From: Actinoplanes sp. N902-109
GTDB taxonomy: Bacteria > Actinomycetota > Actinomycetes > Mycobacteriales > Micromonosporaceae
DNA length: 64,000 nucleotides
Direction: 5' to 3'
NCBI RefSeq assembly: GCF_000389965.1
Contig: NC_021191.1
Coordinates: 2,109,501-2,173,500, forward strand
Shown here one piece after another: positions 9,446 to 16,979 of this stretch. A model generated the notes under the pieces. That model saw nothing but the letters and a program-made list of their open reading frames with translations, was not told the DNA's origin and did no database searches. Positions within the stretch are counted from its first letter, which is position 1; every line of letters begins with the position of its first letter. Both the position numbers and the translations under genes were made by a program.

Positions 9446-10551
9446 GGCGCTGCCAGGCACGCGAGCGCGGCGATGCCGAAGGTGACCCGCGCGCCCAGGT
9501 GCACGGTCAGCGCGCCGAGCGGGTTGGCCAGCACGATCGGGCCGAACATGACGCCGGCGGCGGTCGCGGAGGCCCGGCCCAGCAGGTGTTGCGGTGTGTG
9601 GGTCTGCACCGCCGTCATCGCCGCGATCAGCGTCCACGGCAATCCCGCCCCGCCGGCCACGGCACCCGCCACCAGGGCGGGCCACCACGGCAGGCAGCGG
9701 GCGAGCAGGCCGATCGCGTACAGCACCGCGCCGGTCGCGGCCACGGCCATGACCCCGCGCCGGGCGATCAACCGGCCCGCACCCAGACCGGCGACGATCG
9801 ACCCGGCACCCTGGGCGCTCGCCAGCACCCCGAGGAACGTGCTGGGCAGCCCCAGGTCGTCGGTCACCACAGCGAACTGCGCGGCGGTCACGAACCCGGA
9901 CATGCCGATCGCGACGGCGGCGATGCCCACGGTGGCCCGCACGACCGGGGTGCCGAACAGCCGTCCTCTCGTGGTGGTGGCTGGTGCCGCCGCCACCGGT
10001 CGCAGCCGCAGCAAGGCGTAGAGGACGGCGCTGAGCAGCGGTAACACCGCGCTGATCAGGACCACGGCGGGGCCGCCGCGCCAGGCGTACAGCGCGGCGC
10101 CGGCCAGCGGGGCGATCAGCTTCATGCCCTCCTGCGCGCTCGACCGCCAGCCGTTGACGTCGCCGAGCTGCTCCGGCGGCAGGGCGGCGGGCAGCACCGC
10201 GGACTCCCCGGCGTCGAGCAGCACGTAGCTGAGCCCGTACACCAGCGAGACGGCGTACAGCAGCCAGGCATCGCCCGCGTCGTGCACCGTCAGCAGGCTC
10301 AGCAGCGCGGCCGTGAGCAGCAGGTTGGTGCCGATGAGCAGGGGCCGCCGGGGCACCCGGTCGACCAGCGCGCCGAGCCAGGGCCCGACCAGCGGCGGCA
10401 GGTAGACGGCCAGCCCGGCCAGAGCGGCGCGGGCCGCGGAACCGGTCAGGTCGAGGATCCAGATGCCGGACACCAGGGCCATCGCACTGCTGCCGAACCC
10501 GGCCAGCACGGAGATCGCCACGAACAGCGCGGCGTTACGTTGAGTCTGCAC
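9391..10551 (-). CDS. MFS efflux transporter
   Basis: A 386-residue, about 12-TM major facilitator of the MFS_3 (MefA/EntS-like) type. It starts 'ALFVAISVLAGFGSSAMALV' and carries the loop 2-3 signature 'GALVDRVPRRPLLIG'. These proteins export drugs or siderophores by proton antiport; the substrate is unknown here. The start is GTG 10551. An operator (10602-10620) lies 50 bp upstream, identical in design to the one before the small HTH gene that precedes it on the same strand. The last 18 codons overlap the convergent monooxygenase gene. Confidence 0.88.
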   Translation of the reverse strand: MQTQRNAALFVAISVLAGFGSSAMALVSGIWILDLTGSAARAALAGLAVYLPPLVGPWLGALVDRVPRRPLLIGTNLLLTAALLSLLTVHDAGDAWLLYAVSLVYGLSYVLLDAGESAVLPAALPPEQLGDVNGWRSSAQEGMKLIAPLAGAALYAWRGGPAVVLISAVLPLLSAVLYALLRLRPVAAAPATTTRGRLFGTPVVRATVGIAAVAIGMSGFVTAAQFAVVTDDLGLPSTFLGVLASAQGAGSIVAGLGAGRLIARRGVMAVAATGAVLYAIGLLARCLPWWPALVAGAVAGGAGLPWTLIAAMTAVQTHTPQHLLGRASATAAGVMFGPIVLANPLGALTVHLGARVTFGIAALACLAAPYLLKATTSAGSSVTQAR

Positions 10552-10601
10552 GACTCACATCTCACGAGCTTGCCTGGGGTACGGGCAATGTGCGGCCACT
10601 G

Positions 10602-10620
10602 TGTCAACCAGTCATTGACA
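10602..10620. promoter_or_regulatory. Operator copy 2, upstream of the MFS gene
   Basis: TGTCAA-N7-TTGACA, matching the arms and spacing of the palindrome at 11085-11103. It overlaps the stop codon of the HTH gene (10604-10606). On the minus strand its TTGACA could also serve as a -35 for the exporter. Confidence 0.65.
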
Positions 10621-11083
10621 GTGCCTCCCGCACCTTGCGAGCTGCCAGCCGGACGTACCCGGGAAGGGCTCGCTCGCCGGCCGTCACCAGGTCGGCCGAA
10701 GCCAGCTGGGCGAGTGCGAACAGGCCGCCGGGAGCGGCGTCGAGGGCCGTCGCCACGGTGTCGCGGACCAGGGCGGCCCGGGCGAACCGGCTCGTCCACC
10801 GGCGGTCGGCGGCGATGCTGCGGTGCAGGTCGGTCATGGTCCGGCGGAGGACGACGATGCTGTGGGCGTACCGCAGGTCCTGATCCTCCCGCCGGGAGCG
10901 GGCCGCCGCGACCAGGCGTTGCCGGCGTTGCTCGGCGGCCTGCCGGCTGGCCAGCCCGAGCGCCGCGGCGATCTGCGTCCAGGTGCTGCCCGCCTGCCGT
11001 GCCCGGTCGATCAGCTCCAGCTCGTGCTCGTCGAGCCGGGCCCGGGCGGGGCCGACCTCGGCCAGCTGCTCGAGTGCATCCAC
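10604..11083 (-). CDS. Small helix-turn-helix regulator of the MFS exporter
   Basis: A 159-residue protein. An N-terminal HTH (about residues 25-60) has the core 'STWTQIAAALGLASRQAAEQRR'-like pattern (WTQIAAALGLASRQA visible), followed by helical segments. I cannot name the family; it looks like an uncharacterised actinobacterial HTH group. GTG 11083 lies 6 nt behind TACTGT, which is embedded in a TGTCAA-N7-TTGACA palindrome, so the gene is probably leaderless and autorepressed. A second copy of the palindrome precedes the downstream MFS gene, making a regulator-exporter cassette. Confidence 0.75.
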   Translation of the reverse strand: MDALEQLAEVGPARARLDEHELELIDRARQAGSTWTQIAAALGLASRQAAEQRRQRLVAAARSRREDQDLRYAHSIVVLRRTMTDLHRSIAADRRWTSRFARAALVRDTVATALDAAPGGLFALAQLASADLVTAGERALPGYVRLAARKVREALSMTG

Positions 11084-11084
11084 C

Positions 11085-11103
11085 TGTCAACAGTACGTTG
11101 ACA
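11085..11103. promoter_or_regulatory. Operator copy 1 overlapping the HTH-gene -10
   Basis: TGTCAA-CAGTACG-TTGACA. The minus-strand -10 TACTGT (complement of 11090-11095) is inside the palindrome, 6 nt from the GTG start. Bound protein would occlude the promoter directly. Confidence 0.65.
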
Positions 11104-11246
11104 GCGGTGCCGACCATGACCAGCGCGGCGAGCAGGAAGGCCATCCGTAGGCCGCCTCGGCGACGCCGCGAACCCGTTGCCGGGTCAGCTGTGGCGTTCG
11201 CGGGCTCGGCGTACCGGGCGGGGGCCGGCGTTGTCGGCGCCGTCAT
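11104..11246 (-). pseudogene. Truncated membrane-transporter N-terminus after marR
   Basis: Reading from ATG 11246 gives an Ala/Thr/Pro-rich tail, then RRRRGGLRMAF and one clean hydrophobic span (LLAALVMVGTAVNVLLTG). This has the look and codon use of an MFS-type transporter N-terminus. The frame then runs into the antisense of the HTH gene and loses all character near 11100. A MarR-transporter pair is a standard arrangement. The simplest reading is a transporter cut off when the HTH/MFS cassette arrived or by deletion. The 62-bp overlap with marR makes the exact start uncertain. Confidence 0.4.
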
Positions 11247-11667
11247 CGATGAGCTGGGCGAGGGCGGTCACGAAGGTTTCCCGGGCGGCGGCCGGCAGTC
11301 CCTCGAGGGCCTCTTCGTGCACGCGGTCGACGATGCGCCGGCCCGCCTCGGCGGCTCTGCGGCCCTCGTCGGTGACGGCGATGATGCGGGCGCGGCGGTC
11401 GGTGGCCGAGGCACGGCGCTGGGCCAGGCCCTTGCGTTCGAGGTCGTCGACCGTGCTCACCATGGTGGTCTTGTCGAGGTCGGCGAGCGCCGCCAGCTGG
11501 ATCTGGGTGCGTTCCTCCGCCATCGCGTGCACGAGGACGCACTGCATGCGCGGGGTCAGCCCGACCTCGGCCAGCGCGGCGGCGAGCCGGTTGGTCAGGG
11601 CGTGACCGGCCGAGTTGAGCATGCCGGCGATGTCTCGGACGGTGCGTTCGGGGGCGGCGGAGGACAT
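11185..11667 (-). CDS. MarR-family regulator
   Basis: A 160-residue MarR/SlyA-type winged helix protein. The recognition segment reads 'IQLAALADLDKTTMVSTVDDLERKGL', and the wing 'RRASATDRRARIIAVTDEGR' carries the conserved D-R-R/R and T-x-x-G pattern. The start is ATG 11667, with -10 TAGCAT (complement of 11675-11680) 7 nt upstream. An ATG at 11676 falls inside that -10 and was rejected. A 26-bp palindrome upstream is the likely operator. The usual transporter partner downstream is only a fragment. Confidence 0.88.
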   Translation of the reverse strand: MSSAAPERTVRDIAGMLNSAGHALTNRLAAALAEVGLTPRMQCVLVHAMAEERTQIQLAALADLDKTTMVSTVDDLERKGLAQRRASATDRRARIIAVTDEGRRAAEAGRRIVDRVHEEALEGLPAAARETFVTALAQLIDDGADNAGPRPVRRARERHS

Positions 11668-11684
11668 GTGCTGCATGCTAGCGC

Positions 11685-11710
11685 GGGATTATCCCGTACT
11701 GGATGATCCC
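11685..11710. promoter_or_regulatory. Probable MarR operator (26-bp palindrome)
   Basis: GGGATTATCC-CGTACT-GGATGATCCC: two 10-bp arms differing at one pair around a GTAC centre. Each arm is itself close to GGGAT-N-ATCC(C). It covers the -35 region of marR. Confidence 0.6.
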
Positions 11711-11840
11711 GGGTGAGGGACGACCGGCGGACCCCCGTGGTGCTGCCCCGCCGGCCGTCGTCCTCACCGCGACTGCATCCTTGCCGCAGCCGCCTCCTCT
11801 GCGCCCCGGCCGCCGGCTCCGGCGCGGCTCGGAGCGCTGC

Positions 11841-12284
11841 TCACACCGCCGCCGCCTGGGTCCAGGTGGGGGCGTGCGGGGCGCGGCGCAGCGGCATCCG
11901 GGCCTCGGCCGGTGTCCGGTCGCCCTTGCGCTGGTTGCAGCGGCCGCAGGCGGCCACGGTGTTGAGCCAGCTGTTCCCGCCGCCCCGCGAGCGCGGCAGG
12001 ACGTGGTCGATCGTGGAGGCCACGCCGCCGCAGTAGGCGCAGGTGCGGCCGTCGCGGCTGAGCACGCCGCCGCGGGACCAGGCCGGGCCGCGGGTGTGCC
12101 GCCAGCGGGTGACGACATAGCTGACCAGGCGCACCACGGTCGGGATCGGGAACACGCCGATCCGGGCGTCGGGCCGGGCTTCCTCGACGACGGCGACCTC
12201 GCGGAACAGCATGCGGATGGCGTGCCGGACGCTGACCCGGTGCAGCGGGCCGAAATCGGCGTTGAGGACGAGGACCACGCTCAT
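11841..12284 (-). CDS. HNH endonuclease family protein
   Basis: A 147-residue protein with a compact HNH nuclease. Zinc-binding CxxC pairs (TCAYCGG and ACGRCN) bracket the catalytic 'STIDHVLPRSRGG' (H-V/H) and 'NTVAACGRCNQRKGDRTP' segments. This standalone type is widespread and conserved in actinobacteria. Its target is unknown; it is not obviously phage or restriction linked here. It has the best ribosome-binding site in the window, AAGGAGGTGA, 7 nt before ATG 12284, in contrast to its leaderless neighbours. About 130 bp between it and marR hold no gene. Confidence 0.9.
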   Translation of the reverse strand: MSVVLVLNADFGPLHRVSVRHAIRMLFREVAVVEEARPDARIGVFPIPTVVRLVSYVVTRWRHTRGPAWSRGGVLSRDGRTCAYCGGVASTIDHVLPRSRGGGNSWLNTVAACGRCNQRKGDRTPAEARMPLRRAPHAPTWTQAAAV

Positions 12285-12364
12285 GACGGGTCACCTCCTT
12301 CTGGCGTCCTGCCGTGGCTGACGATCCACAAGGTAGGGCCGGCACCCCGTACCGGACAACGCAA

Positions 12365-13015
12365 TTAGTCGATCAGCACGCGCCGCACGACCAGGGTGAG
12401 CTGCACCAGGCCGAGCGCGCCGAGGGCGATCCAGACGATCGTCGCGACGGATGCGACGGCGGTCTCCCAGCCGGGGTGGACGAGGTGCGCGAGGGCGGCG
12501 ACGACCAGGCCGCTGATGGCGATCGAGACCCGGGTGGGCCGTTCGCCGACGGTGACCGCGCCGATCTCGGCCATGCCGCCGGCCGCGGCGCGGGCCCGGA
12601 CGTACTCGTGCAGCCAGCTCACCGCCAGCGCGGCGACCACCAGCCAGCCGGGGGCGCCGGCCACCCAGAACGCGGCCAGCCAGGCGAGTTCGCCGAGCCG
12701 GTCGGCGGCCGAGTCGTAGACGAAGCCGAGCCGGCTCACCCGGCCGCTGACCACGGCCACCGCGCCGTCGAAGGCGTCGGCGAACGCGGCCAGCAGCACC
12801 AGCACGGCGCCCAGCGGCAGCGGCACGAGCGGGACGAGTGCGCAGATCAGCAGGCCGGCGGTGGTGACGGTGGACGGGCCGATGCCCAGCCGGGCCAGCA
12901 GGGTGCCGCCCCGCCAGGCCAGCCGGACCCAGCCGCGGACCAGCACCGAGGCCTTGCGCGGGTCGAACCCGCCGTGCAGCGCCGACCAGGCAGCGACGTA
13001 GTCGTCCCAGCTCAC
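12365..13015 (-). CDS. CDP-alcohol phosphatidyltransferase family protein
   Basis: A 216-residue membrane enzyme with about six hydrophobic spans. The signature is 'DAFDGAVAVVSGRVSRLGF..DSAADR', close to D-x2-D-G-x2-A-R-x8-G-x3-D-x3-D but with Val where Arg is usual after Ala. Family enzymes move a phospho-alcohol from CDP onto an acceptor to make phospholipids. The acceptor is not predictable. The GTG start (13015) overlaps the metF stop as GTGA, so it is translationally coupled to metF. A longer reading frame upstream is metF antisense-frame shadow. Confidence 0.82.
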   Translation of the reverse strand: MSWDDYVAAWSALHGGFDPRKASVLVRGWVRLAWRGGTLLARLGIGPSTVTTAGLLICALVPLVPLPLGAVLVLLAAFADAFDGAVAVVSGRVSRLGFVYDSAADRLGELAWLAAFWVAGAPGWLVVAALAVSWLHEYVRARAAAGGMAEIGAVTVGERPTRVSIAISGLVVAALAHLVHPGWETAVASVATIVWIALGALGLVQLTLVVRRVLID

Positions 13016-13929
13016 GCGGCAGCCGCGCGGTCGGCCAGGTGCTGCCAGACCTCGCGCGTCGCGGTGGAGCGGTTCATGGTGATGAAGTGGATGCCGGGAA
13101 CGCCCTCGTCGAGCAGCCGCTGACACATCTCGCTGCACAGGTCGATGCCCAGCCGGCGCACCGCGTCGGGGTCGTCCTGCACCTGCTCGAACCGGGCCAG
13201 CAGCGCCGGCGGGAACGGCGCGCCGGAGAGCTGGGCCGAGCGGGCGATCGTGGCCATCCGCAGCACCGGCATGACGCCCGGCACGATCGGGGTGTCGCAG
13301 CCCGCCGCCGCGACCCGGTCGCGCAGCCGCAGGTAGTCGTCGGCCTCGAAGAACATCTGGGTGATCGCGAAGTCGGCGCCGGCCCGGCACTTGCGGATGA
13401 AGTTGCGGGTGTCGCTCTCGACGTCGCCCGAGCGGGGATGTTTGTACGGGAAGGCGGCCACCCCCACACTGAAGTCGCCCACCTCACGCAGCAGCCGCAC
13501 GAGATCCTCGGCGTACAGCACGCCCTCGGGGTGGCGCACCCACTCGCCGTTCGGGTCACCGGGCGGGTCGCCCCGCACGGCGAGCACGTTGCGGACCCCC
13601 GCGGCGGCCAGTCGCCCGATCACGTTGCGCAGCTCGGCGACCGAGTGGTTGACCGCGGTCAGGTGGGCCATGGGCAGCAGGGTCGTCTCGGTCGCGACCC
13701 GCTCGGTGACGGCCACCGTGGTGTCGCGGGTGCTGCCCCCGGCGCCGTACGTGATCGAGACGAAGTCGGGTTGCAGCGGTTCGAGCTCGCGGATCGTCTG
13801 CCAGAGCAGCTGCTCGGCCTCGCGCGTCTTGGGCGGCATGAACTCGAACGAGAAGGTGGGTCCGGGCCGGCGGATCAGCGAGCCGATCGCCGGGGTCGCC
13901 GGGAGCCGGGAGGGAAGACCGAGAGCCAC
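13012..13929 (-). CDS. metF: Methylenetetrahydrofolate reductase (NAD(P)H)
   Basis: A 305-residue FAD TIM-barrel enzyme that reduces 5,10-methylene-THF to 5-methyl-THF for methionine synthesis. Family blocks seen are 'TFSFEFMPPKT', 'SITYGAGGSTRD' and 'LAVRGDPP'. Others are 'GVAAFPYKHP' and 'FAITQMFFEADDY', and the C-terminal 'GIHFITMNRS' is also present. The start is GTG 13929 with TAGGGT (complement of 13936-13941) 6 nt upstream. It is divergent from idsA, as Rv2172c is from idsA2 in M. tuberculosis. The gene downstream is coupled by a 4-bp overlap. Confidence 0.95.
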   Translation of the reverse strand: MALGLPSRLPATPAIGSLIRRPGPTFSFEFMPPKTREAEQLLWQTIRELEPLQPDFVSITYGAGGSTRDTTVAVTERVATETTLLPMAHLTAVNHSVAELRNVIGRLAAAGVRNVLAVRGDPPGDPNGEWVRHPEGVLYAEDLVRLLREVGDFSVGVAAFPYKHPRSGDVESDTRNFIRKCRAGADFAITQMFFEADDYLRLRDRVAAAGCDTPIVPGVMPVLRMATIARSAQLSGAPFPPALLARFEQVQDDPDAVRRLGIDLCSEMCQRLLDEGVPGIHFITMNRSTATREVWQHLADRAAAA

Positions 13930-13967
13930 CCGCCAACCCTACAAGTTCGCCCGCTACCTTGGGCTGC
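13930..13967. promoter_or_regulatory. Divergent leaderless promoters of metF and idsA
   Basis: The metF -10 is TAGGGT on the minus strand (13936-13941), 6 nt from GTG 13929. The idsA -10 is TACCTT (13955-13960), 7 nt from GTG 13968. The hexamers are 13 bp apart and the whole intergenic space is 38 bp, so the two promoters must overlap physically. Confidence 0.55.
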
Positions 13968-15035
13968 GTGACCTTCCCGATGGAACGCGCCGGGCTGCGG
14001 CGCCGCGTCGACCAGGCCCTCGCCGCATTCCTGGCCGCACAGCGGGCCCGGCTGCTGACGATCGACGACGCGCTCGCCGACGTGTCCGACGTGCTGGCGG
14101 CGTTCGTGCTGCGCGGTGGCAAGCGGCTGCGGCCCGGGTTCGCCTACTGGGGCTACCGGGGCGCGGGTGGCACCGACAACGACGAGGTCGTCGCCGCGGT
14201 GGCCGCGCTGGAGTGGGTGCAGGCCGCGGCGCTGATCCACGACGACCTGATGGACCGCTCGGACACCCGCCGCGGTGAGCCGTCGGTGCACCGGCGGTTC
14301 GCCGCGCGGCACGCAGCGGCCGGGTGGCGCGGCGACGGCGACACGTTCGGCAACAACGCGGCGGTGCTGCTCGGCGATCTGGCGCTGGTCTGGTCGGACG
14401 AGCAGTTGCACACCTCGGGGGTCGACCCCGCGACGCTGGCCCGGGCCCGGCCGGTCTTCGACGAGATGCGCACCGAGGTGACCGTCGGGCAGTATCTCGA
14501 CATGCTCACCCCGGTCACCGGGGACACGTCGCTGGAGCGGGCGGCCAAGGTCGCCCGGTTCAAGTCGGCCAAGTACACCGTCGAGCGGCCGCTGCTGCTC
14601 GGGGCCGCGCTCGCCGGTGCGGCCGAGCCGGTGGTCCGGGCCTATTCCGGGTACGGACTCCCGCTGGGCGAGGCGTTCCAGTACCGCGACGACATCCTGG
14701 GCGTGTTCGGTGACCCGGCGCAGACCGGCAAGCCGGCCGGGGACGATCTGCGCGAGGGCAAGCGCACGTACCTGATCGCCGCGGCGTACGAGAAGGCGAG
14801 CGAGACCGACCGGGCGGAGCTGGACCGGGGCCTGGGTGATCCGGAGCTCGCGGCCGCGGCGGTGGACCGGTTGCGCGAGATCATCACCGCGACCGGCGCG
14901 CTGGACCGGCTGGAGGCGCACATCGCGGTGCTGACCGGGAGCGCGATGGAGGCCCTCGGCGCCGCCCCGATCGAGCCGGCCGCCCGGTCGGTGCTGGGGG
15001 AGCTGGCCGACGCGGCTACCCGTCGCGTCGTCTGA
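13968..15035 (+). CDS. idsA: Polyprenyl (geranylgeranyl) diphosphate synthase
   Basis: A 355-residue trans-prenyltransferase that condenses IPP with allylic diphosphates. The first Asp-rich motif is 'LIHDDLMDRSDTRRG' (DDxxD) and the second is 'QYRDDILGVFGDPAQTGK' (DDxxGD-like). Small residues before the first motif suit a C20 or longer product. With lycopene cyclase genes next door it may supply GGPP to carotenoids (inference). Leaderless GTG 13968 is preferred; the first ATG is four codons later. It converges on the cyclase genes with a 20-bp overlap. Confidence 0.92.
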   Translation: MTFPMERAGLRRRVDQALAAFLAAQRARLLTIDDALADVSDVLAAFVLRGGKRLRPGFAYWGYRGAGGTDNDEVVAAVAALEWVQAAALIHDDLMDRSDTRRGEPSVHRRFAARHAAAGWRGDGDTFGNNAAVLLGDLALVWSDEQLHTSGVDPATLARARPVFDEMRTEVTVGQYLDMLTPVTGDTSLERAAKVARFKSAKYTVERPLLLGAALAGAAEPVVRAYSGYGLPLGEAFQYRDDILGVFGDPAQTGKPAGDDLREGKRTYLIAAAYEKASETDRAELDRGLGDPELAAAAVDRLREIITATGALDRLEAHIAVLTGSAMEALGAAPIEPAARSVLGELADAATRRVV

Positions 15036-15363
15036 ACAGGCGTCTTCCCTCGGCACGCGGCTCCGGCTGGACGCCGCGGCGTCCCAGCCACACCCAGGTG
15101 GACAGGGTGAGCAGCACCATGGCGAACCCGAACAGCAGATCCTCGACCGGCGCGTACGCAATCCGCCACCCGATGATCGCCGCGGGGTCGTAGACGACGA
15201 TGTCGCGGCCGGTCAGGATGCCGTTCGAGAGCAGCTGGAAAACGATGATGATCGGGTACGTGGCCCAGAACACCGTGCGACGTACCAGCCGGGTGCGCAG
15301 CACGAACAGGTCCACCAGCACGGACCCGGCCACGCCCAGCAGTGCCGCCGCCGTGTAGGTCAC
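15016..15363 (-). CDS. Lycopene cyclase subunit (CrtYd/CrtYf-like)
   Basis: A 115-residue membrane protein with three hydrophobic spans and the cyclase-domain motif 'YAPVEDLLFGFAMVLL' (P-x-E-D/E). It represents the second half of the heterodimeric bacterial lycopene cyclases, in which two small subunits form one active site. The GTG start overlaps the stop of the partner gene (GTGA), so the two are coupled. Whether the product has a β ring (C40, CrtYcYd) or ε/C50 ring (CrtYeYf) cannot be settled here. No lycopene elongase is in the window, which favours C40. Confidence 0.85.
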   Translation of the reverse strand: MTYTAAALLGVAGSVLVDLFVLRTRLVRRTVFWATYPIIIVFQLLSNGILTGRDIVVYDPAAIIGWRIAYAPVEDLLFGFAMVLLTLSTWVWLGRRGVQPEPRAEGRRLFRRRDG

Positions 15364-15686
15364 TCGTCGCCCGCCGGCTTGCGCAGCACCGCCCGGACGG
15401 CCTCGAAGCCCAGCACCGCACAGATCGGCACGACCAGGAAGAACAGCACCTCGTCGAGCGGCAGACCACCGGGGAACAGCACACCGGTGGTCTGCGCCGG
15501 GTCGAACGTCCAGTGCCCGGCTGCGATCGCCCCGAGGTCCCACAGCACGAACACCACGGCCACCGGCAGCAGCGTCAGCAGCAACCGCCGCCAGCGCCGC
15601 AGCACGTTGACCTTGAGCACCGGCTCCAGCCAGAGCGCGCACACCAGACAACCCAGCAGCACGAAGACGTACGAGAAGTGGCGCAT
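15360..15686 (-). CDS. Lycopene cyclase subunit (CrtYc/CrtYe-like)
   Basis: A 108-residue membrane protein and first half of the heterodimeric lycopene cyclase. Its spans are 'SYVFVLLGCLVCALWLEPVL' and 'LLLTLLPVAVVFVLWDLGAI'. It has a 'GLPLDEVLFFLVVPICAVLG' motif, equivalent to the conserved P-x-E/D-E-x-L-F-F. ATG 15686 begins the first span. Upstream in-frame codons belong to the antisense of the Rv2175c-like gene, which ends 4 bp away. The gene overlaps its partner by 4 bp. Confidence 0.85.
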   Translation of the reverse strand: MRHFSYVFVLLGCLVCALWLEPVLKVNVLRRWRRLLLTLLPVAVVFVLWDLGAIAAGHWTFDPAQTTGVLFPGGLPLDEVLFFLVVPICAVLGFEAVRAVLRKPAGDE

Positions 15687-15690
15687 CCGC

Positions 15691-16116
15691 TCAGAAGCCG
15701 AGCGCCTGCGCGCGCCGCTTGACCTCGCGGGCCCGGTCACCGCCGAGCGCGACGGCGCCGGAGCCACCCAGCGTCTCATCCGGTTCGTAGAGCCACCGCA
15801 GGGCTTCTTCGTCGTTGTACCCAGCGTCGCGCAACAAGGTGAGAATGCCGGGGAGGTGCTTGAGCACGGTGCTGTTGGCCACGAGTTCGCCGGGCACCAC
15901 GCGGATGCCGTCGCGCCTGATGGCCAGCAGCTGGCCGTCGCGGATCATCTGGTGCACCTTGCTGATCGACACCTCGAGCCGTTCGGCGACGTCCGGCAGA
16001 TTCACCCAGGTGGCGGGGCCGTCCTCGGTCGCGGGGCCGTCCTCGGTCGCGGGGCCGTCCTCGGTCGCGGGGCCGCCCTCGGTCGCGGGGCCGCCCTTGG
16101 TCACAGAATCGGTCAC
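15691..16116 (-). CDS. Rv2175c-like DNA-binding protein with Thr-rich repeat tail
   Basis: A 141-residue protein. Residues about 40-141 match the actinobacterial Rv2175c family: a winged-HTH core 'NLPDVAERLEVSISKVHQMIRDG' in character, then 'RRDGIRVVPGELV' and a helical C-terminus. In M. tuberculosis this protein is a substrate of the neighbouring kinase PknL and is phosphorylated on an N-terminal Thr. Here the N-terminal tail is five copies of a six-residue unit (GPATE-G/D), so the phospho-acceptor zone may be multiplied. GTG 16116 is a likely start; a second in-frame GTG lies four codons on. Confidence 0.8.
   Translation of the reverse strand: MTDSVTKGGPATEGGPATEDGPATEDGPATEDGPATWVNLPDVAERLEVSISKVHQMIRDGQLLAIRRDGIRVVPGELVANSTVLKHLPGILTLLRDAGYNDEEALRWLYEPDETLGGSGAVALGGDRAREVKRRAQALGF
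16013..16102 (-). repeat. 18-bp in-frame tandem repeat (5 copies)
   Basis: Five 18-bp units reading GCGGGGCCGTCCTCGGTC-like on the plus strand. Copies 1-3 are identical, while copies 4 and 5 carry one and two changes. It encodes GPATED/G repeats in the tail of the Rv2175c-like protein. Copy number could vary without shifting the frame. Confidence 0.9.
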
Positions 16117-16191
16117 CGCACCAGCGTGCCACGCCGCGCCGCCTGTGCAGCAGCCGGGACCGCCCGGCCCGCCCCGATCGGAGAGAACGCG

Positions 16192-16863
16192 ATGACACTG
16201 TGGCGCACAGCCCGCAGCGAGGTGGCCGGTGCCTGGCGCTCGCTGCGCTACGACCTGAGCCGGCGGGGCGCGTACCCGCGTCCCTACGCCGAGGTCACCT
16301 GTCCGCAGACCTTCGGCAGGGCCGGGGTGCACCGGCGTCCGGGCCGGCCGGTGGCGGTGGCCGCGTTCGGCACGCTGGCCGTCGCCGGGGCGGCGGGCGG
16401 GTACTTCGCCGTGGTCAACGGGGTCGGCCCGCTGACCGGGGAGGCCGGCACCGAGCCGTACCCGCTGGCCGCCGCCGCGCCCGAGGCCACCCACCAGGAG
16501 CTGGCGCACGAGGAGCTCGGCACGGGCGCGCCGCGCAAGCCCGCGCCGCCGCCGGCGGCGACCATCCGGGTGGTCCCGACCACGGCCGCGACAACCTCGG
16601 TGCCGCGCCAGGACCCGACCACATCCCCGGCCCCCCGCGGTACGACGGTGGCGCACCCGGTCCGGACCACGGTCGCGCCGCTGCCGTGCGACTGCCTGAC
16701 CCCGCCGGTGCCGACGCCGACCTTCGCACCGCCCTACAGCCCGTCGGGGACGCCCACCGAGACCGCCGAGCCGTCGCAGGAGCCGGGGCTGCCCGAGCCG
16801 AGCGCCACGGACAGCGATCCGGAGTCGCCCGCCAAGGCCGCACGGCGCGCCCGACCCGAGTGA
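16192..16863 (+). CDS. Membrane-anchored Pro/Thr-rich hypothetical protein
   Basis: A 223-residue protein: a basic cytoplasmic N-terminus (about 50 residues), one hydrophobic span 'VAVAAFGTLAVAGAAGGYFAV', then a low-complexity Pro/Thr/Ser/Glu-rich extracytoplasmic region. The only cysteines are a C-D-C in the linker. No known domain. GGAGAG lies before ATG 16192. A much longer open frame upstream is antisense shadow. It lies between the Rv2175c-like gene (divergent) and pknL and could be envelope-related. It is Thr/Ser-rich, but kinase targeting is speculation. Confidence 0.65.
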   Translation: MTLWRTARSEVAGAWRSLRYDLSRRGAYPRPYAEVTCPQTFGRAGVHRRPGRPVAVAAFGTLAVAGAAGGYFAVVNGVGPLTGEAGTEPYPLAAAAPEATHQELAHEELGTGAPRKPAPPPAATIRVVPTTAATTSVPRQDPTTSPAPRGTTVAHPVRTTVAPLPCDCLTPPVPTPTFAPPYSPSGTPTETAEPSQEPGLPEPSATDSDPESPAKAARRARPE

Positions 16864-16979
16864 GGTATCTGCCCGTTTCGCGGTAAAAGCCCAGGTGAGC
16901 GCGTCTCGCTGTACCCATTCGGTCTCAGGTGTCACATCCCGGGCCATCTCGCGGAGCGGGCCACATACACTTCACGCCG

